Assembly: GCF_004101865.1 (NCBI RefSeq)
Contig: NZ_CP026118.1
Location: 2,497,001 to 2,561,000, forward strand
DNA from: Halobacillus litoralis
GTDB taxonomy: Bacteria > Bacillota > Bacilli > Bacillales > Halobacillaceae
Direction of reading: 5' to 3'
Length of the DNA: 64,000 bases
The notes beneath the pieces are model-generated. The model was not told where the DNA came from, did no database searches, and saw only the letters and a program-made list of their open reading frames with translations. Of the stretch, positions 19,708-27,872 are shown one piece after another. The number at the start of each line of letters is the position of its first letter. Positions within the stretch are counted from its first letter, which is position 1. The position numbers and the translations under genes were made by a program.

Positions 19708-21744
19708 ATGAGTAATGACAAGTCAAAGAAAGATGAGCAACTGGAGCAGTACCGAGTGGATGATACTGGCAAACATACGACAACGAACCAGGGGTTGAAA
19801 GTGTCCGAAGATGAATTTTCCCTGAAAGCAGGGGAAAGAGGTCCGACGTTGATGGAGGACTTTCATTTTCGTGAAAAAATGACCCACTTTGACCATGAAC
19901 GTATTCCTGAACGAATCGTCCATGCGCGAGGATTTGCAGCCCACGGTGAATTTGAATTGTACAAATCCTTAGAGAAATATACGAAAGCTGACTTTTTAAC
20001 AGATACATCAAAAAAGACTTCTACTTTTGTAAGGTTTTCGACAGTGGCGGGTTCCAAAGGTTCATCAGAAACGGTGCGTGATGTCCGCGGTTTCTCTACG
20101 AAGTTTTATACAGAAGAAGGGAATTATGATCTTGTTGGAAACAACATCCCGGTCTTTTTCATCCAGGATGCCATCAAATTCCCTGATTTAGTGCATGCGC
20201 TGAAACCTGAGCCACATAACGGCATGCCGCAAGCAGCTTCTGCCCATGATACTTTCTGGGATTTCATCGCTAATAACCAGGAATCTGCTCATATGGTGAT
20301 GTGGGCGATGTCCGATCGTGCGATACCTAGAAGCTTCCGTATGATGGAAGGGTTCGGTGTGCATACGTTCCGTCTCGTTAATGCAGAAGGCAAGTCCCAT
20401 TTCGTAAAATTCCATTGGAAACCTGTGCTTGGCACCCATTCCCTTGTTTGGGATGAAGCTCAGAAGGTCTCTGGTAAGGATGCGGATTTCCACCGCGGAG
20501 ATTTGTATAATTCGATAGAAGATGGCGACTATCCAGAATATGAACTGGGAATCCAAGTCATTCCGGAAGAAGAAGAGTTCAAATTTGATTTTGACGTGCT
20601 CGATCCAACTAAAGTGTGGCCGGAAGAGGACGTCCCAGTAGAAATCGTCGGTAAAATGACCCTGAATAGAAATGTTGATAATGTATTTGCCGAAACGGAA
20701 CAAGTGGCCTTCCATCCTGGTCATGTAGTTCCAGGTATCGACTTTACAAATGATCCATTATTGCAGGGGCGTTTATTCTCTTATACCGATACACAGCTGA
20801 TTCGTCTTGGTGGACCGAACTTCCATGAGCTTCCTATTAACCGCCCTGTCTGCCCATTTTTCAATAACCAGCGAGACGGTTATGGCCGTCAGACCATCAA
20901 CCCTAGTCAAGTGAGTTATCATAAAAACTCACTGGCAGGCAACACACCACAACCTGCCAGTGAAGAAGAAGGCGGATATAAACACTATCAAGAGAAAGTA
21001 GAAGGGCACAAAGTCCGTGCCCGCAGTGAAAGCTTCAAAGATCACTTTTCTCAGGCGGCATTGTTCTGGAATAGTATGAGTGATCACGAGAAGGATCACT
21101 TGATTCAAGCGTTCAGTTTTGAATTAGGTAAAGTTGAAAGTGTAGCCGTTCGTGAGCAAATCGTCGAGATGTTCTCTAATGTAAGTTTGGAGCTCACTCA
21201 AGCCTTTGCCGAAAACATCGGTGTGACACCGCCTCAAAATGGTGGTTCAGATGTAACGAAGTCTTCTCCTGCTCTAAGTCAGGCGAATACCAAACATTCA
21301 CCGAATACAAGGAAAGTCGGTCTGATTCTGGCTGATGGTTACAATGGAAAAGATGTCCAGGAAAACCTTGATCACTTCGCTTCTCAAGGAATCGCGGTAG
21401 AAGTAATCAGTGATAAACAAGGCACAGTGCAAGGGGATGACAACTCCGAAATGCCCGTTGATCATACATTCTTGACGACAGACTCTGTATTGTATGATGC
21501 TCTATATGCTGTCGGAGGAAAAGAACAGGACAAAGCTTTCAAGAAGAAGGCTTCTTACTTCCTTAATGAAGCATTCACCCACTTTAAGCCGGTTGGTGCT
21601 ACGCACGAAGGTGTACATTGGCTTAAGGAAAATGAATTGAGTGGCAATAGTGGTGTCGTTTCTGGTGAAAATGCAGATGACTTTGCTGGAGAGTTTGTGG
21701 AAGCAGTTGCTGCACACCGCCACTGGGATCGTAAAATCATGTAA
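19708..21744 (+). CDS. katE: Large-subunit monofunctional catalase (clade 2, HPII/KatE type)
   Basis: Disproportionates hydrogen peroxide; 678 residues, the long form with a C-terminal DJ-1/class I amidotransferase-like domain (from about 525: KVGLILADGYNGKDVQEN). The catalytic His lies in RIVHARGFAAHGEFE, the distal Asn in DLVGNNIPVFFIQD, and the proximal haem tyrosine in RLFSYTDTQLIRLG. The start ATG has AGGAGGAG nine bases upstream. A sigma-B-type promoter precedes it, so general-stress and stationary-phase induction is expected. The terminator downstream appears split by a repeat element. Confidence 0.97.
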   Translation: MSNDKSKKDEQLEQYRVDDTGKHTTTNQGLKVSEDEFSLKAGERGPTLMEDFHFREKMTHFDHERIPERIVHARGFAAHGEFELYKSLEKYTKADFLTDTSKKTSTFVRFSTVAGSKGSSETVRDVRGFSTKFYTEEGNYDLVGNNIPVFFIQDAIKFPDLVHALKPEPHNGMPQAASAHDTFWDFIANNQESAHMVMWAMSDRAIPRSFRMMEGFGVHTFRLVNAEGKSHFVKFHWKPVLGTHSLVWDEAQKVSGKDADFHRGDLYNSIEDGDYPEYELGIQVIPEEEEFKFDFDVLDPTKVWPEEDVPVEIVGKMTLNRNVDNVFAETEQVAFHPGHVVPGIDFTNDPLLQGRLFSYTDTQLIRLGGPNFHELPINRPVCPFFNNQRDGYGRQTINPSQVSYHKNSLAGNTPQPASEEEGGYKHYQEKVEGHKVRARSESFKDHFSQAALFWNSMSDHEKDHLIQAFSFELGKVESVAVREQIVEMFSNVSLELTQAFAENIGVTPPQNGGSDVTKSSPALSQANTKHSPNTRKVGLILADGYNGKDVQENLDHFASQGIAVEVISDKQGTVQGDDNSEMPVDHTFLTTDSVLYDALYAVGGKEQDKAFKKKASYFLNEAFTHFKPVGATHEGVHWLKENELSGNSGVVSGENADDFAGEFVEAVAAHRHWDRKIM

Positions 21745-21762
21745 ATAACTTCAATAAAAACC

Positions 21763-21782
21763 GGCCTTGCTCTTGCAAGGCC
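21763..21782 (+). terminator. Left half of an apparently disrupted katE terminator
   Basis: GGCCTTGC (21763-21770) pairs with GCAAGGCC (21775-21782), but the T run expected after it is absent. GCTCTTGCAAG recurs at 22149-22159, where it is followed by ACCGGTTTTTTT. Together the two halves would form a normal terminator, so the sequence between is likely an insertion. Confidence 0.5.
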
Positions 21783-22148
21783 ATTGAAAAACCTTTTTAA
21801 TCTAGAGGAGCTGTTCAAGTTTGTTGTTGCTTCTCACGAATCGCTTCTCGGTGGATGCTTGCCGCGGGCACGGCCTCAGCTAACTTGGTCAAGAAGATCA
21901 CTTGACCAAGTGGATCTTCGGCTCGCGCTGTTCCCGCAGGCGTCACCACCGAACGCTCATCGTGGAATCAACAGGGGCCCTTCTAAAAAGAGTGATTTCT
22001 TTGATTTATAAGAGAATATCACTCTGCGTGTAAAAGCCCAAATGTCTTATCGAAATTATAAAAGAAGCCGAGTTGAACGATAAAATCGTCCAACTCGGCT
22101 TCTTTATTAGATGCATCTTTCAAAAAGTGCCAGTTCTTCAGTGACCTA
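21780..22148. mobile_element. Non-coding MITE-like insertion carrying the structured Bacillaceae repeat
   Basis: About 369 bases flanked by an 11-bp direct repeat GCTCTTGCAAG (21769-21779 and 22149-22159) and bounded by imperfect inverted ends GGCCATTGAAAAAC (21779-21792) and GTTCTTCAGTGACC (22133-22146; 11 of 14 pair). Inside lie arms around 21835-21854 and 21946-21964 (both contain CGGTGG/CCACCG), an 11-bp perfect hairpin ACTTGGTCAAG / CTTGACCAAGT (21883-21911), the repeat core in reverse orientation (CCGCGGGCACGGCCTCAGC, CTGTTCCCGCAGGCG), and a 14-bp hairpin AAGAAGCCGAGTTG / CAACTCGGCTTCTT (22062-22104). No transposase is encoded. The first 65 bases recur at 46233-46302. Confidence 0.6.
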
Positions 22149-22195
22149 GCTCTTGCAAGACCGGTTTTTTTGAAGACTTAATTCCAATCTGAAGT

Positions 22196-22340
22196 GTTGG
22201 GGAAGGGGCTCCGGGGAACGATTTGTTTTCCGTGGGCGTGCGCTGGGCGTCCTCAGGCTGGCGTCTTCCGGGGTGTCACTAACCAGCGTGTTCCACAGGA
22301 GTCTCACCGTTTCCCTCCGCTCATTGCCATATTAGTTTCT
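22196..22340 (-). repeat. Third copy of the structured Bacillaceae repeat
   Basis: On the plus strand it opens with GCTCCGGGGAACG (22208-22220) and closes with CGTTTCCCTCCGC (22308-22320), which are mutually complementary at 9 of 13 positions. Between them are the core blocks CCGTGGGCGTGCGC, CCTCAGGCTGGCG and CACAGGAGTCTCACC. Open frames across it are repeat artefacts. Confidence 0.6.
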
Positions 22341-22589
22341 TTGGAATCCGTTAAAATAAATCCTCTCCGAGAAGTTGGAAATAACGCGCGAAGCCCCATG
22401 CCCCATTGAGACTCCTAACTTGAAAGTGGAGACGTCTTGGTTGCGGCGTATGGACTGGACAGAGCTGGAGGAGATAAAGGAAACACGAAGAACAAAATGA
22501 TTCGATGTTTACTTATCGTACAGAAGCGAGGGAAGTCTCATTAGCCGCTAGACGCTGGAACTCTCCCATTTTGTTTTCTAATTCAGCTC

Positions 22590-22640
22590 TAGGAGGCTTG
22601 CCGTCTTCCCCGCGGAAAGCGAGCTATTTCCAAGACCCTA
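22590..22640 (+). repeat. Partial copy of the same repeat core
   Basis: AGGAGGCTTGCCGTC followed by CCCCGCGGAAAGCGAGC matches the right part of the repeat core (compare 11670-11700). The left part is not clear. Bases 22341-22589 show no gene; two further stretches (22403-22420 and 22530-22560) have GAGACTCCT-like or GCGAGGGAAGTCTC-like fragments. Confidence 0.4.
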
Positions 22641-22720
22641 TTTCTCTAAGCAATAGCAACGAAACCTACCTCAAAAATGGAACAAAGTATAAGGAATAAG
22701 AACGATTTATCGAATAGATT

Positions 22721-22747
22721 GTTTAAATACACGAAACATAAGGGAAA
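22721..22747 (+). promoter_or_regulatory. Possible sigma-B promoter for the 22-residue peptide gene
   Basis: GTTTAA (perfect -35) is separated by 15 bases from GGGAAA, which matches the GGGTAT -10 at four of six positions. It would start transcription about 30 bases before the peptide ORF. Moderate support only. Confidence 0.4.
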
Positions 22748-22782
22748 GGAAGAATAAATCAACTAAACAGAGAGGTGATCCC

Positions 22783-22851
22783 ATGATACGTACAATCTTA
22801 ATGATCATTGGTTTAATCGTCGTGATCGGATTCATTATTTCATTACTATAA
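22783..22851 (+). CDS. 22-residue hydrophobic membrane peptide
   Basis: The frame reads MIRTIL followed by 16 hydrophobic or small residues ending in ISLL: one transmembrane helix with a single N-terminal arginine. It has its own ribosome site (AGAGGTGAT, seven bases before the ATG), a sigma-B-like promoter upstream and a terminator 20 bases after the stop, which together argue that it is a real small gene. Its function is unknown; such peptides often tune membrane proteins or act in stress, and a type I toxin-like peptide is another possibility. Confidence 0.65.
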   Translation: MIRTILMIIGLIVVIGFIISLL

Positions 22852-22870
22852 CTTAAAGCGATTTAAACAG

Positions 22871-22897
22871 CTCACCTCGTCCAAGGGTGAGTTTTTT
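22871..22897 (+). terminator. Terminator after the small membrane peptide
   Basis: CTCACC (22871-22876) pairs with GGTGAG (22886-22891), followed by TTTTTT. Confidence 0.75.
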
Positions 22898-22985
22898 ATT
22901 GTTGCACTATTTTAAACCTCGTCTTTCAAGACGGTTCTGCTTTTATTTTGTATAATGAATGTAAATCAAGTCGAGGAGGCATAAC

Positions 22986-24335
22986 ATGAAAGATGCGATT
23001 GCATTACATAAAGATGAATTCCTTGAAGAGCTGAAACAATATTTAAGCATCCCCAGTATCTCCTCACTATCCAAGCATAAAGAGGATGTACAGCATGCCG
23101 CTGAGTGGACGGCAAAGGCATTAACAGGCGCCGGGATGGAGAATGTGGATGTTATCCCAACAGAAGGACATCCAATCGTTTACGGTGACTGGCTGCACGC
23201 TGAAGGCAAGCCTACCGTCCTTATTTATGGTCATTATGACGTCCAGCCTGAAGATCCCCTGGATTTATGGGAAACACCACCGTTTGAACCTGTAATTCGT
23301 GATGGGAAAATTTTCGCCAGAGGGGCGACAGATGATAAAGGGCAATTATATATCCACATCAAGGCTGTCGATTTATTAATGAAGCAAGAGGGAGAATTAC
23401 CTGTCAACGTGAAGTTTGTCATTGAAGGGGAAGAGGAAATTGCCAGCCCTAACCTCGGCCCTTTTATTAAAGAGAATGAAGAGAAGCTTGCTTGTGACGC
23501 TGTCGTTATCAGTGATACCTCTTTCATTGAAAAAGGACAACCTGCTATTTGCACGTCGCTGCGTGGTGCACTTGCTATGGAACTTACGGTGAAAACAGCG
23601 AATTCAGATTTACACTCAGGAACATATGGGGGAGGCGTACCGAACTCGATCCACGGACTTGTCCAACTGCTTGATTCGCTGCACATGGAAAATGGGCGTA
23701 TTGCAGTAGAAGGATTTTACGAGGGCGTGCCGGAGCCGACTGAAGAATTGAGGTCAGAAATGGCAGAAATCCCTTTCAATCAAACGAGAACAAAAAAAGA
23801 TTTGGAATTGGAAGATTTATTCGGTGAGGAAGGTTTTTCTTTCCAGGAACGTGTCGGCATCCGGCCAACTCTTGAAATCAATGGCATCACAGGCGGTTTT
23901 CAAGGGGAAGGATTGAAAACCATTGTTCCGAAAGAAGCGAGTGCGAAAATCAGCTGCCGTTTAGTCGGCAGCCAGAAACCAGAAGCGGTTTATGAAGCAA
24001 TCGAACGTCATATCGAGGCATACAAACCTGTCGGGTGCAGGGTCAGCCTGCATCAGTTTATCAAAGCAGATCCGGTAGCGATCGACTCTAAGCACCCACT
24101 CATTCAAGCTGCTGCATCCGCTTATGAAGAAGTGTATGATGTGCGGCCATTATTCCCGAAAGAAGGCGGCTCGATTCCAATCGTTGAAGTGTTCGGGCGT
24201 GTGCTGAAAGCCCCTGTCGTTCTGATGGGTTTTGGATTACCTACAGAGAACTTACATGCACCAAATGAACATTTCCACATTGAAAACTTCACGCAAGGCA
24301 TTGAAACGGTGTGTCAGTATTTCAAGAAAATATAA
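22986..24335 (+). CDS. M20 family metallodipeptidase
   Basis: 449 residues, start preceded by GAGGAGG. Cytosolic zinc peptidase of the M20 family, dipeptidase/CNDP-like branch. Metal and catalytic blocks are VLIYGHYDVQPEDP (first His/Asp), FARGATDDKGQ (bridging Asp), IEGEEEIASPNL (Glu general base and ligand), ISDTSF and a late APNEHFHIENF (ligand His). The lid domain interrupts the fold at about 190-300. Its job is probably final hydrolysis of imported di- or tripeptides. It has a TATAAT-like -10 about 33 bases upstream (22952-22957). Confidence 0.92.
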   Translation: MKDAIALHKDEFLEELKQYLSIPSISSLSKHKEDVQHAAEWTAKALTGAGMENVDVIPTEGHPIVYGDWLHAEGKPTVLIYGHYDVQPEDPLDLWETPPFEPVIRDGKIFARGATDDKGQLYIHIKAVDLLMKQEGELPVNVKFVIEGEEEIASPNLGPFIKENEEKLACDAVVISDTSFIEKGQPAICTSLRGALAMELTVKTANSDLHSGTYGGGVPNSIHGLVQLLDSLHMENGRIAVEGFYEGVPEPTEELRSEMAEIPFNQTRTKKDLELEDLFGEEGFSFQERVGIRPTLEINGITGGFQGEGLKTIVPKEASAKISCRLVGSQKPEAVYEAIERHIEAYKPVGCRVSLHQFIKADPVAIDSKHPLIQAAASAYEEVYDVRPLFPKEGGSIPIVEVFGRVLKAPVVLMGFGLPTENLHAPNEHFHIENFTQGIETVCQYFKKI

Positions 24336-24336
24336 G

Positions 24337-24376
24337 AAAAAGCTGAGATCTTCTTAAAGTGGGTCTCAGCTTTTTT
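24337..24376. terminator. Bidirectional terminator between the dipeptidase and grpB genes
   Basis: AAAAAGCTGAGA (24337-24348) pairs with TCTCAGCTTTTT (24364-24375). A and T tracts on the two sides make it usable from both converging genes; it overlaps the last codons of the grpB gene. Confidence 0.88.
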
Positions 24377-24887
24377 GTGAATACATATCTTCAATCACAG
24401 ACCTTATGAATGGAGTTTTCTTTTCTGTGTACAGAGAGCGGTCTTCTTGATGGGAATGGGCCAGCTGACGTTTAAGGGCTTCATACTCTTTTGCTTTCTC
24501 TGGTTGTGTGCGTAAATAATCACGAAAAGCCAGTTTCTCTGTCCATTCTGTTCCATGGATTTCACAAATATGGAGGTGAAAAGTGCCGTTTCCTTTAGGG
24601 CCTTTACGAAAAAATTTACGCTCTTTCCATTCTGGCTTGGGGACATATTCATAACCGATGCTGGATAAAGGCTCCACGCATTCAGTGAATTTCCCTAGCT
24701 GCGGAATCCCTACAAGTATATCTATGATTGGTTTAGCTGCAAGGTTCGGAATGGAAGTGCTCCCGATATGTTCAATCCTTTTCTTATCATCCATCAAAAC
24801 CTGCCGGATTCTTTTATACTCTTCTTTATAAACCAACGGCCATGCGGGGTCGTAATGATGTAATTGGACACGGGATTTACTCATCAT
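24366..24887 (-). CDS. GrpB/UPF0157 family protein (nucleotidyltransferase fold)
   Basis: About 173 residues. RVQLHHYDPAWPLVYKEEY, RIEHIGSTSIPNLAAKPIIDILVG and the terminal helices are diagnostic of the GrpB family, which has a nucleotidyltransferase-like fold (GST...D.D replaced here by GSTSIP...IDI). Some relatives act as accessory dephospho-CoA kinase domains; most are uncharacterised. Three start codons (TTG, ATG, ATG) follow AAGGAGGAG; the ATGs at 24887 or 24884 are best spaced. It overlaps the end of the small upstream gene, indicating translational coupling. Confidence 0.88.
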   Translation of the reverse strand: MMSKSRVQLHHYDPAWPLVYKEEYKRIRQVLMDDKKRIEHIGSTSIPNLAAKPIIDILVGIPQLGKFTECVEPLSSIGYEYVPKPEWKERKFFRKGPKGNGTFHLHICEIHGTEWTEKLAFRDYLRTQPEKAKEYEALKRQLAHSHQEDRSLYTEKKTPFIRSVIEDMYSQKS

Positions 24888-25032
24888 CAATCTCCTCCTT
24901 CCAATTCTTTAGGTGCTCGTCACAAGAGAAGCAGATCAGCGTGCGGTCCTCATTTATGACACCTTCCAAAAAACCGTTCTTGCAATAAATATCATCTGCG
25001 CAATTCGCACATACACCTACCCATTCTTTCAT
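24877..25032 (-). CDS. 51-residue cysteine-rich protein
   Basis: The minus-strand frame starts MKEWVGVCANCADDIYCKNG and continues to CFSCDEHLKNW, ending 11 bases inside the grpB gene. Two CxxC pairs (CANC and CFSC) plus a fifth Cys suggest a small zinc ribbon. The ATG is preceded by GGAAG with about six bases. Overlap with grpB suggests one transcript. I do not recognise a named family; function unknown. Confidence 0.6.
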   Translation of the reverse strand: MKEWVGVCANCADDIYCKNGFLEGVINEDRTLICFSCDEHLKNWKEEIDDE

Positions 25033-25148
25033 ATACGCATCTTCCTTTCACTGAAAAGAGTGTCTTTGATTTTGTCTTTTTTTGTCAAAAATTGAGAAGG
25101 AAGTGTTAGAATATTAGGAAGTGGAACAATTTTCTAGGAGGTCAATAA

Positions 25149-26078
25149 ATGGAACGATTACAATCAAGACCAAAATCATTCGGAGAAGTATTGGATACTA
25201 CGTTCAGTATATCAAAAAAACACTTTGCACCATTATTTCTCATTTTATTAATACTTCTGGGACCGCTCTACATCTTGAATTATTTATTTATGGCATTAAG
25301 TGGCGTAAGTATTTTCGGAAGGCAGACAGATGGCGGTTTCACTGAAGGGATCATGGACAATTTGGATACAGCAGCAGCGACACAGGAGATTGTCGGTTCA
25401 AACATGGGTCCGGGCGGAGAAATCCTTTATATGTTGCTATCTTCGGTCCTTGCTCTCGTTGTCTACCCGATGGCTCAGGCTTCAATCATTGTTGCGACAA
25501 GTAAGGTGCTGAAAGGCGAGGAGTGGGGAAAAAAACAAGCTGTAAAAGGGGCCTTCTCAAGGTTCTGGCCGCTTGTCGGCAGCTCTGCTCTCCTTGGGCT
25601 TATTCTGGGCGGCGGCTTCTTCATTGGTTTTTTGATTCTCGGCATTAGTGGCGGCATGAGTTTCGCTACTGCAGGGGCAGGTCCTGGACTCTTTATGTCC
25701 ATCATTCTTGCGGTCCTGCTTTTAGCTGCTCTGGCTTTCCTGGCGACAAAATGGAGTATGTTCTTCGCATCTGTCGTCTTTCAAAAAGTAGCCCCAGGGC
25801 TCTCAAAAAGCTGGCAGCTGACAAAAAGGCGTTTTTGGTCGACACTTGGTCTGTTCGTCGTGTTCTTTATCATCATCATGCTGCTTACATCGATTATTGA
25901 AGGTCTATCCGTGTTTTTACTCGGCGGAAGCATTCTTGGAAGAATTGTGACCGATGTGTCTACAGTAATTACGACACTGTTCCTCATGGTAGGATATACG
26001 GTCATGTACTTTGACTTGAAAACAAGAAATGAAGCGGATGACTTGGAAGAGATGATTGCTTCTTATAAAGAGTCGTAA
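25149..26078 (+). CDS. Multi-spanning membrane protein of the MoxR/DUF4129 cluster
   Basis: 309 residues with about six transmembrane segments (about 25-50, 95-120, 145-175, 180-205, 235-265, 270-290), low charge and glycine/alanine-rich helices. The opening RPKSFGEVLDTTFSISKKHF and the late cytosolic tail EADDLEEMIASYKES resemble the glycerophosphodiester-phosphodiesterase membrane-domain / DUF7544-like group found with DUF4129 proteins. AGGAGGTC precedes the ATG. First gene of a tightly packed operon; role unknown, but position suggests it works in the same envelope complex. Confidence 0.75.
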   Translation: MERLQSRPKSFGEVLDTTFSISKKHFAPLFLILLILLGPLYILNYLFMALSGVSIFGRQTDGGFTEGIMDNLDTAAATQEIVGSNMGPGGEILYMLLSSVLALVVYPMAQASIIVATSKVLKGEEWGKKQAVKGAFSRFWPLVGSSALLGLILGGGFFIGFLILGISGGMSFATAGAGPGLFMSIILAVLLLAALAFLATKWSMFFASVVFQKVAPGLSKSWQLTKRRFWSTLGLFVVFFIIIMLLTSIIEGLSVFLLGGSILGRIVTDVSTVITTLFLMVGYTVMYFDLKTRNEADDLEEMIASYKES

Positions 26079-26115
26079 TCGACCGAAGACTTAGTCCAGA
26101 TGGTAGGTGAATTCA

Positions 26116-26751
26116 GTGTATTCTTCCAATGAGGATAAAGAACAGTTGAGAGAAATTCTTGAACAACAAGAATACCAGGCTTATGAACAAGACTCATCCC
26201 GTTTCACTGATCGTTTGCTTGATGTCATCGCTGACTGGCTGATGGAAGCATTCAATACCTTTTTTCCGAATTGGGAAGTAACGGAGTCCAATGTCCATGG
26301 ATTGATTTACTTTATTGGATTCTTCGGTCTCGGGCTGCTTATTTTCTTTCTAGTGAAATTAAGCGGAAATCTCTCTGGTGAAAAGGAGCGGAGAGGGCAA
26401 GGTACATTTGCATCTTCCGTCAGCTTAGAGTGGTCTACTGACAAACATTGGCGGGAAGCGGATGAGTTAGCCGCACATGGAAACCTGACCGAAGCGGCGC
26501 GTCATGTTTTCTTGGGCATGCTGCTGGCATTTGATGAAAAAGGCTGGGTAGACACAAAAGCTTGGAAGACAAACGGGGATTACCACCGGGAATTAGCAGG
26601 CGTCCAACAAGAGATGGGGGACGCGTTTGGAAAGCTCGCGCTGACGTTCGATCAGATCACCTATGGAAATCGGACGATGGATGAAAGCGAGTATGAACAG
26701 TTTAGACAGAAAGCATTCACATGGCTTGATGAGGAAGGGGGCTATGACTGA
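26116..26751 (+). CDS. DUF4129 domain protein
   Basis: About 211 residues. I chose GTG 26116, five bases after AGGTGA; a GTG nine bases earlier lies inside that site. One transmembrane helix (GLIYFIGFFGLGLLIFFLV, about residues 75-95), then a cytosolic C-terminal domain with WREADELAAHGNLTEAARHVFLGML and RTMDESEYEQFRQKAF, typical of DUF4129. In other genomes this domain is usually found with transglutaminases and MoxR ATPases. Its stop shares one base with the next ATG. Confidence 0.82.
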   Translation: MYSSNEDKEQLREILEQQEYQAYEQDSSRFTDRLLDVIADWLMEAFNTFFPNWEVTESNVHGLIYFIGFFGLGLLIFFLVKLSGNLSGEKERRGQGTFASSVSLEWSTDKHWREADELAAHGNLTEAARHVFLGMLLAFDEKGWVDTKAWKTNGDYHRELAGVQQEMGDAFGKLALTFDQITYGNRTMDESEYEQFRQKAFTWLDEEGGYD

Positions 26752-27872
26752 TGGATCATTCAAAAAGGACATGGATGTGGGTCGGTTTGTGTCTGACTTT
26801 CCTTATCGCTCTCCTGTATTGGCTGTCGAGCGGCCGCCCGGAAGCCTATCCGCCGTATCTTTCCAATTCTCCCTCCCCTTCGGGAGTGAAGGCTTTGTAC
26901 ACTAATATCGATCAGGAGGATGTTATTTCACGTTGGAACCAACCCCCGGAGATTCTGCCGGAATCGGAATCCCCGCAATTGCTGCTGATGATAGAACCAT
27001 ACTCGACGATCAGTCAATCAGAAATGCAGCATTATGAAAGTTGGATGAGAGAAGGGCATACCCTCCTGCTAATGAAAAACAACCCCGTCGGTTATTTCGA
27101 GAGTGATGTTGAATATGGGATCGACCCATCGGGAGAAACGCTCGTAAAATCCCAGAACGGGGGAGAGTACAAGGCGGTTGTTGGACAACAGCACCGGTTA
27201 ATGCCGCGCGATTCAGATGATGTCATTTTGGAAGACTCTGAAGGGGTGCTGGCTTATGAGAGGGCTTATGGGGATGGGAGTCTTATAGTAGGCATGAATC
27301 CTGATTGGTTTACGAATGGACAGGTGTTGGAAAACAACCACTATGAATTGGCTGCATATTTACTGGGCCAGAATGAACGAGAACGCTTGTGGGTCGATGA
27401 ATACATACATGGAAAGGAAACCCTTGCTGCCAACTTTACTATTTATCCGCAGTGGTTGTTGGTGCTGGCTTTACAAATCGGTTTGCTTGCTTTGATGTGG
27501 CTGTGGTTGAAGGGAAAACGGTTCGGACCTGTTTTCATGCCAAGGGAAGCGGAAGTACGCTTTGGTATTGAGCGTCTCCAGGCACTTGCATCTTGGTATA
27601 GAAAAAGGAAGTTTTACCGGGAGTCTTTGGATATACAAGTCTCCTATGTCCGCCAATTATTACATGAACGATGGGGAATCGCGTTGACCACTTCCTGGGA
27701 AGATGTCTGTCACACACTTTCCTATCGTTTGAGCGAGGATCGCTTCCAGGAATGGCAGCGATGGACAAGGGAAATAGAACAATTGGAGAACCTGTCTAAA
27801 GTCGATGAAAAAGCGTACCTGGAATGGTCGGAAACTTTAGATGAGATGAGGAGAGGAGTGCAAGATCGATGA
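26751..27872 (+). CDS. DUF4350 domain membrane protein
   Basis: 373 residues. A transmembrane helix near the N-terminus (about 10-25), an extracytoplasmic GATase-like DUF4350 domain (SPSGVKALYTNIDQE, LLLMIEPYSTISQSEM, SLIVGMNPDWFTNG) and a second helix at about 230-250 followed by a cytosolic helical tail with the conserved GKRFGPVFMPREAEVRFGIERL segment. Known as a partner of MoxR/DUF58/DUF4129 gene sets; no biochemical activity is established. Overlaps both neighbours (1 and 4 bases), so translation is coupled. Confidence 0.85.
   Translation: MDHSKRTWMWVGLCLTFLIALLYWLSSGRPEAYPPYLSNSPSPSGVKALYTNIDQEDVISRWNQPPEILPESESPQLLLMIEPYSTISQSEMQHYESWMREGHTLLLMKNNPVGYFESDVEYGIDPSGETLVKSQNGGEYKAVVGQQHRLMPRDSDDVILEDSEGVLAYERAYGDGSLIVGMNPDWFTNGQVLENNHYELAAYLLGQNERERLWVDEYIHGKETLAANFTIYPQWLLVLALQIGLLALMWLWLKGKRFGPVFMPREAEVRFGIERLQALASWYRKRKFYRESLDIQVSYVRQLLHERWGIALTTSWEDVCHTLSYRLSEDRFQEWQRWTREIEQLENLSKVDEKAYLEWSETLDEMRRGVQDR

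Noticed and set aside
21784-22409. Two plus-strand frames of 71-75 codons between katE and the dipeptidase
   Set aside because: Both lie on repeat copies and lack ribosome sites.
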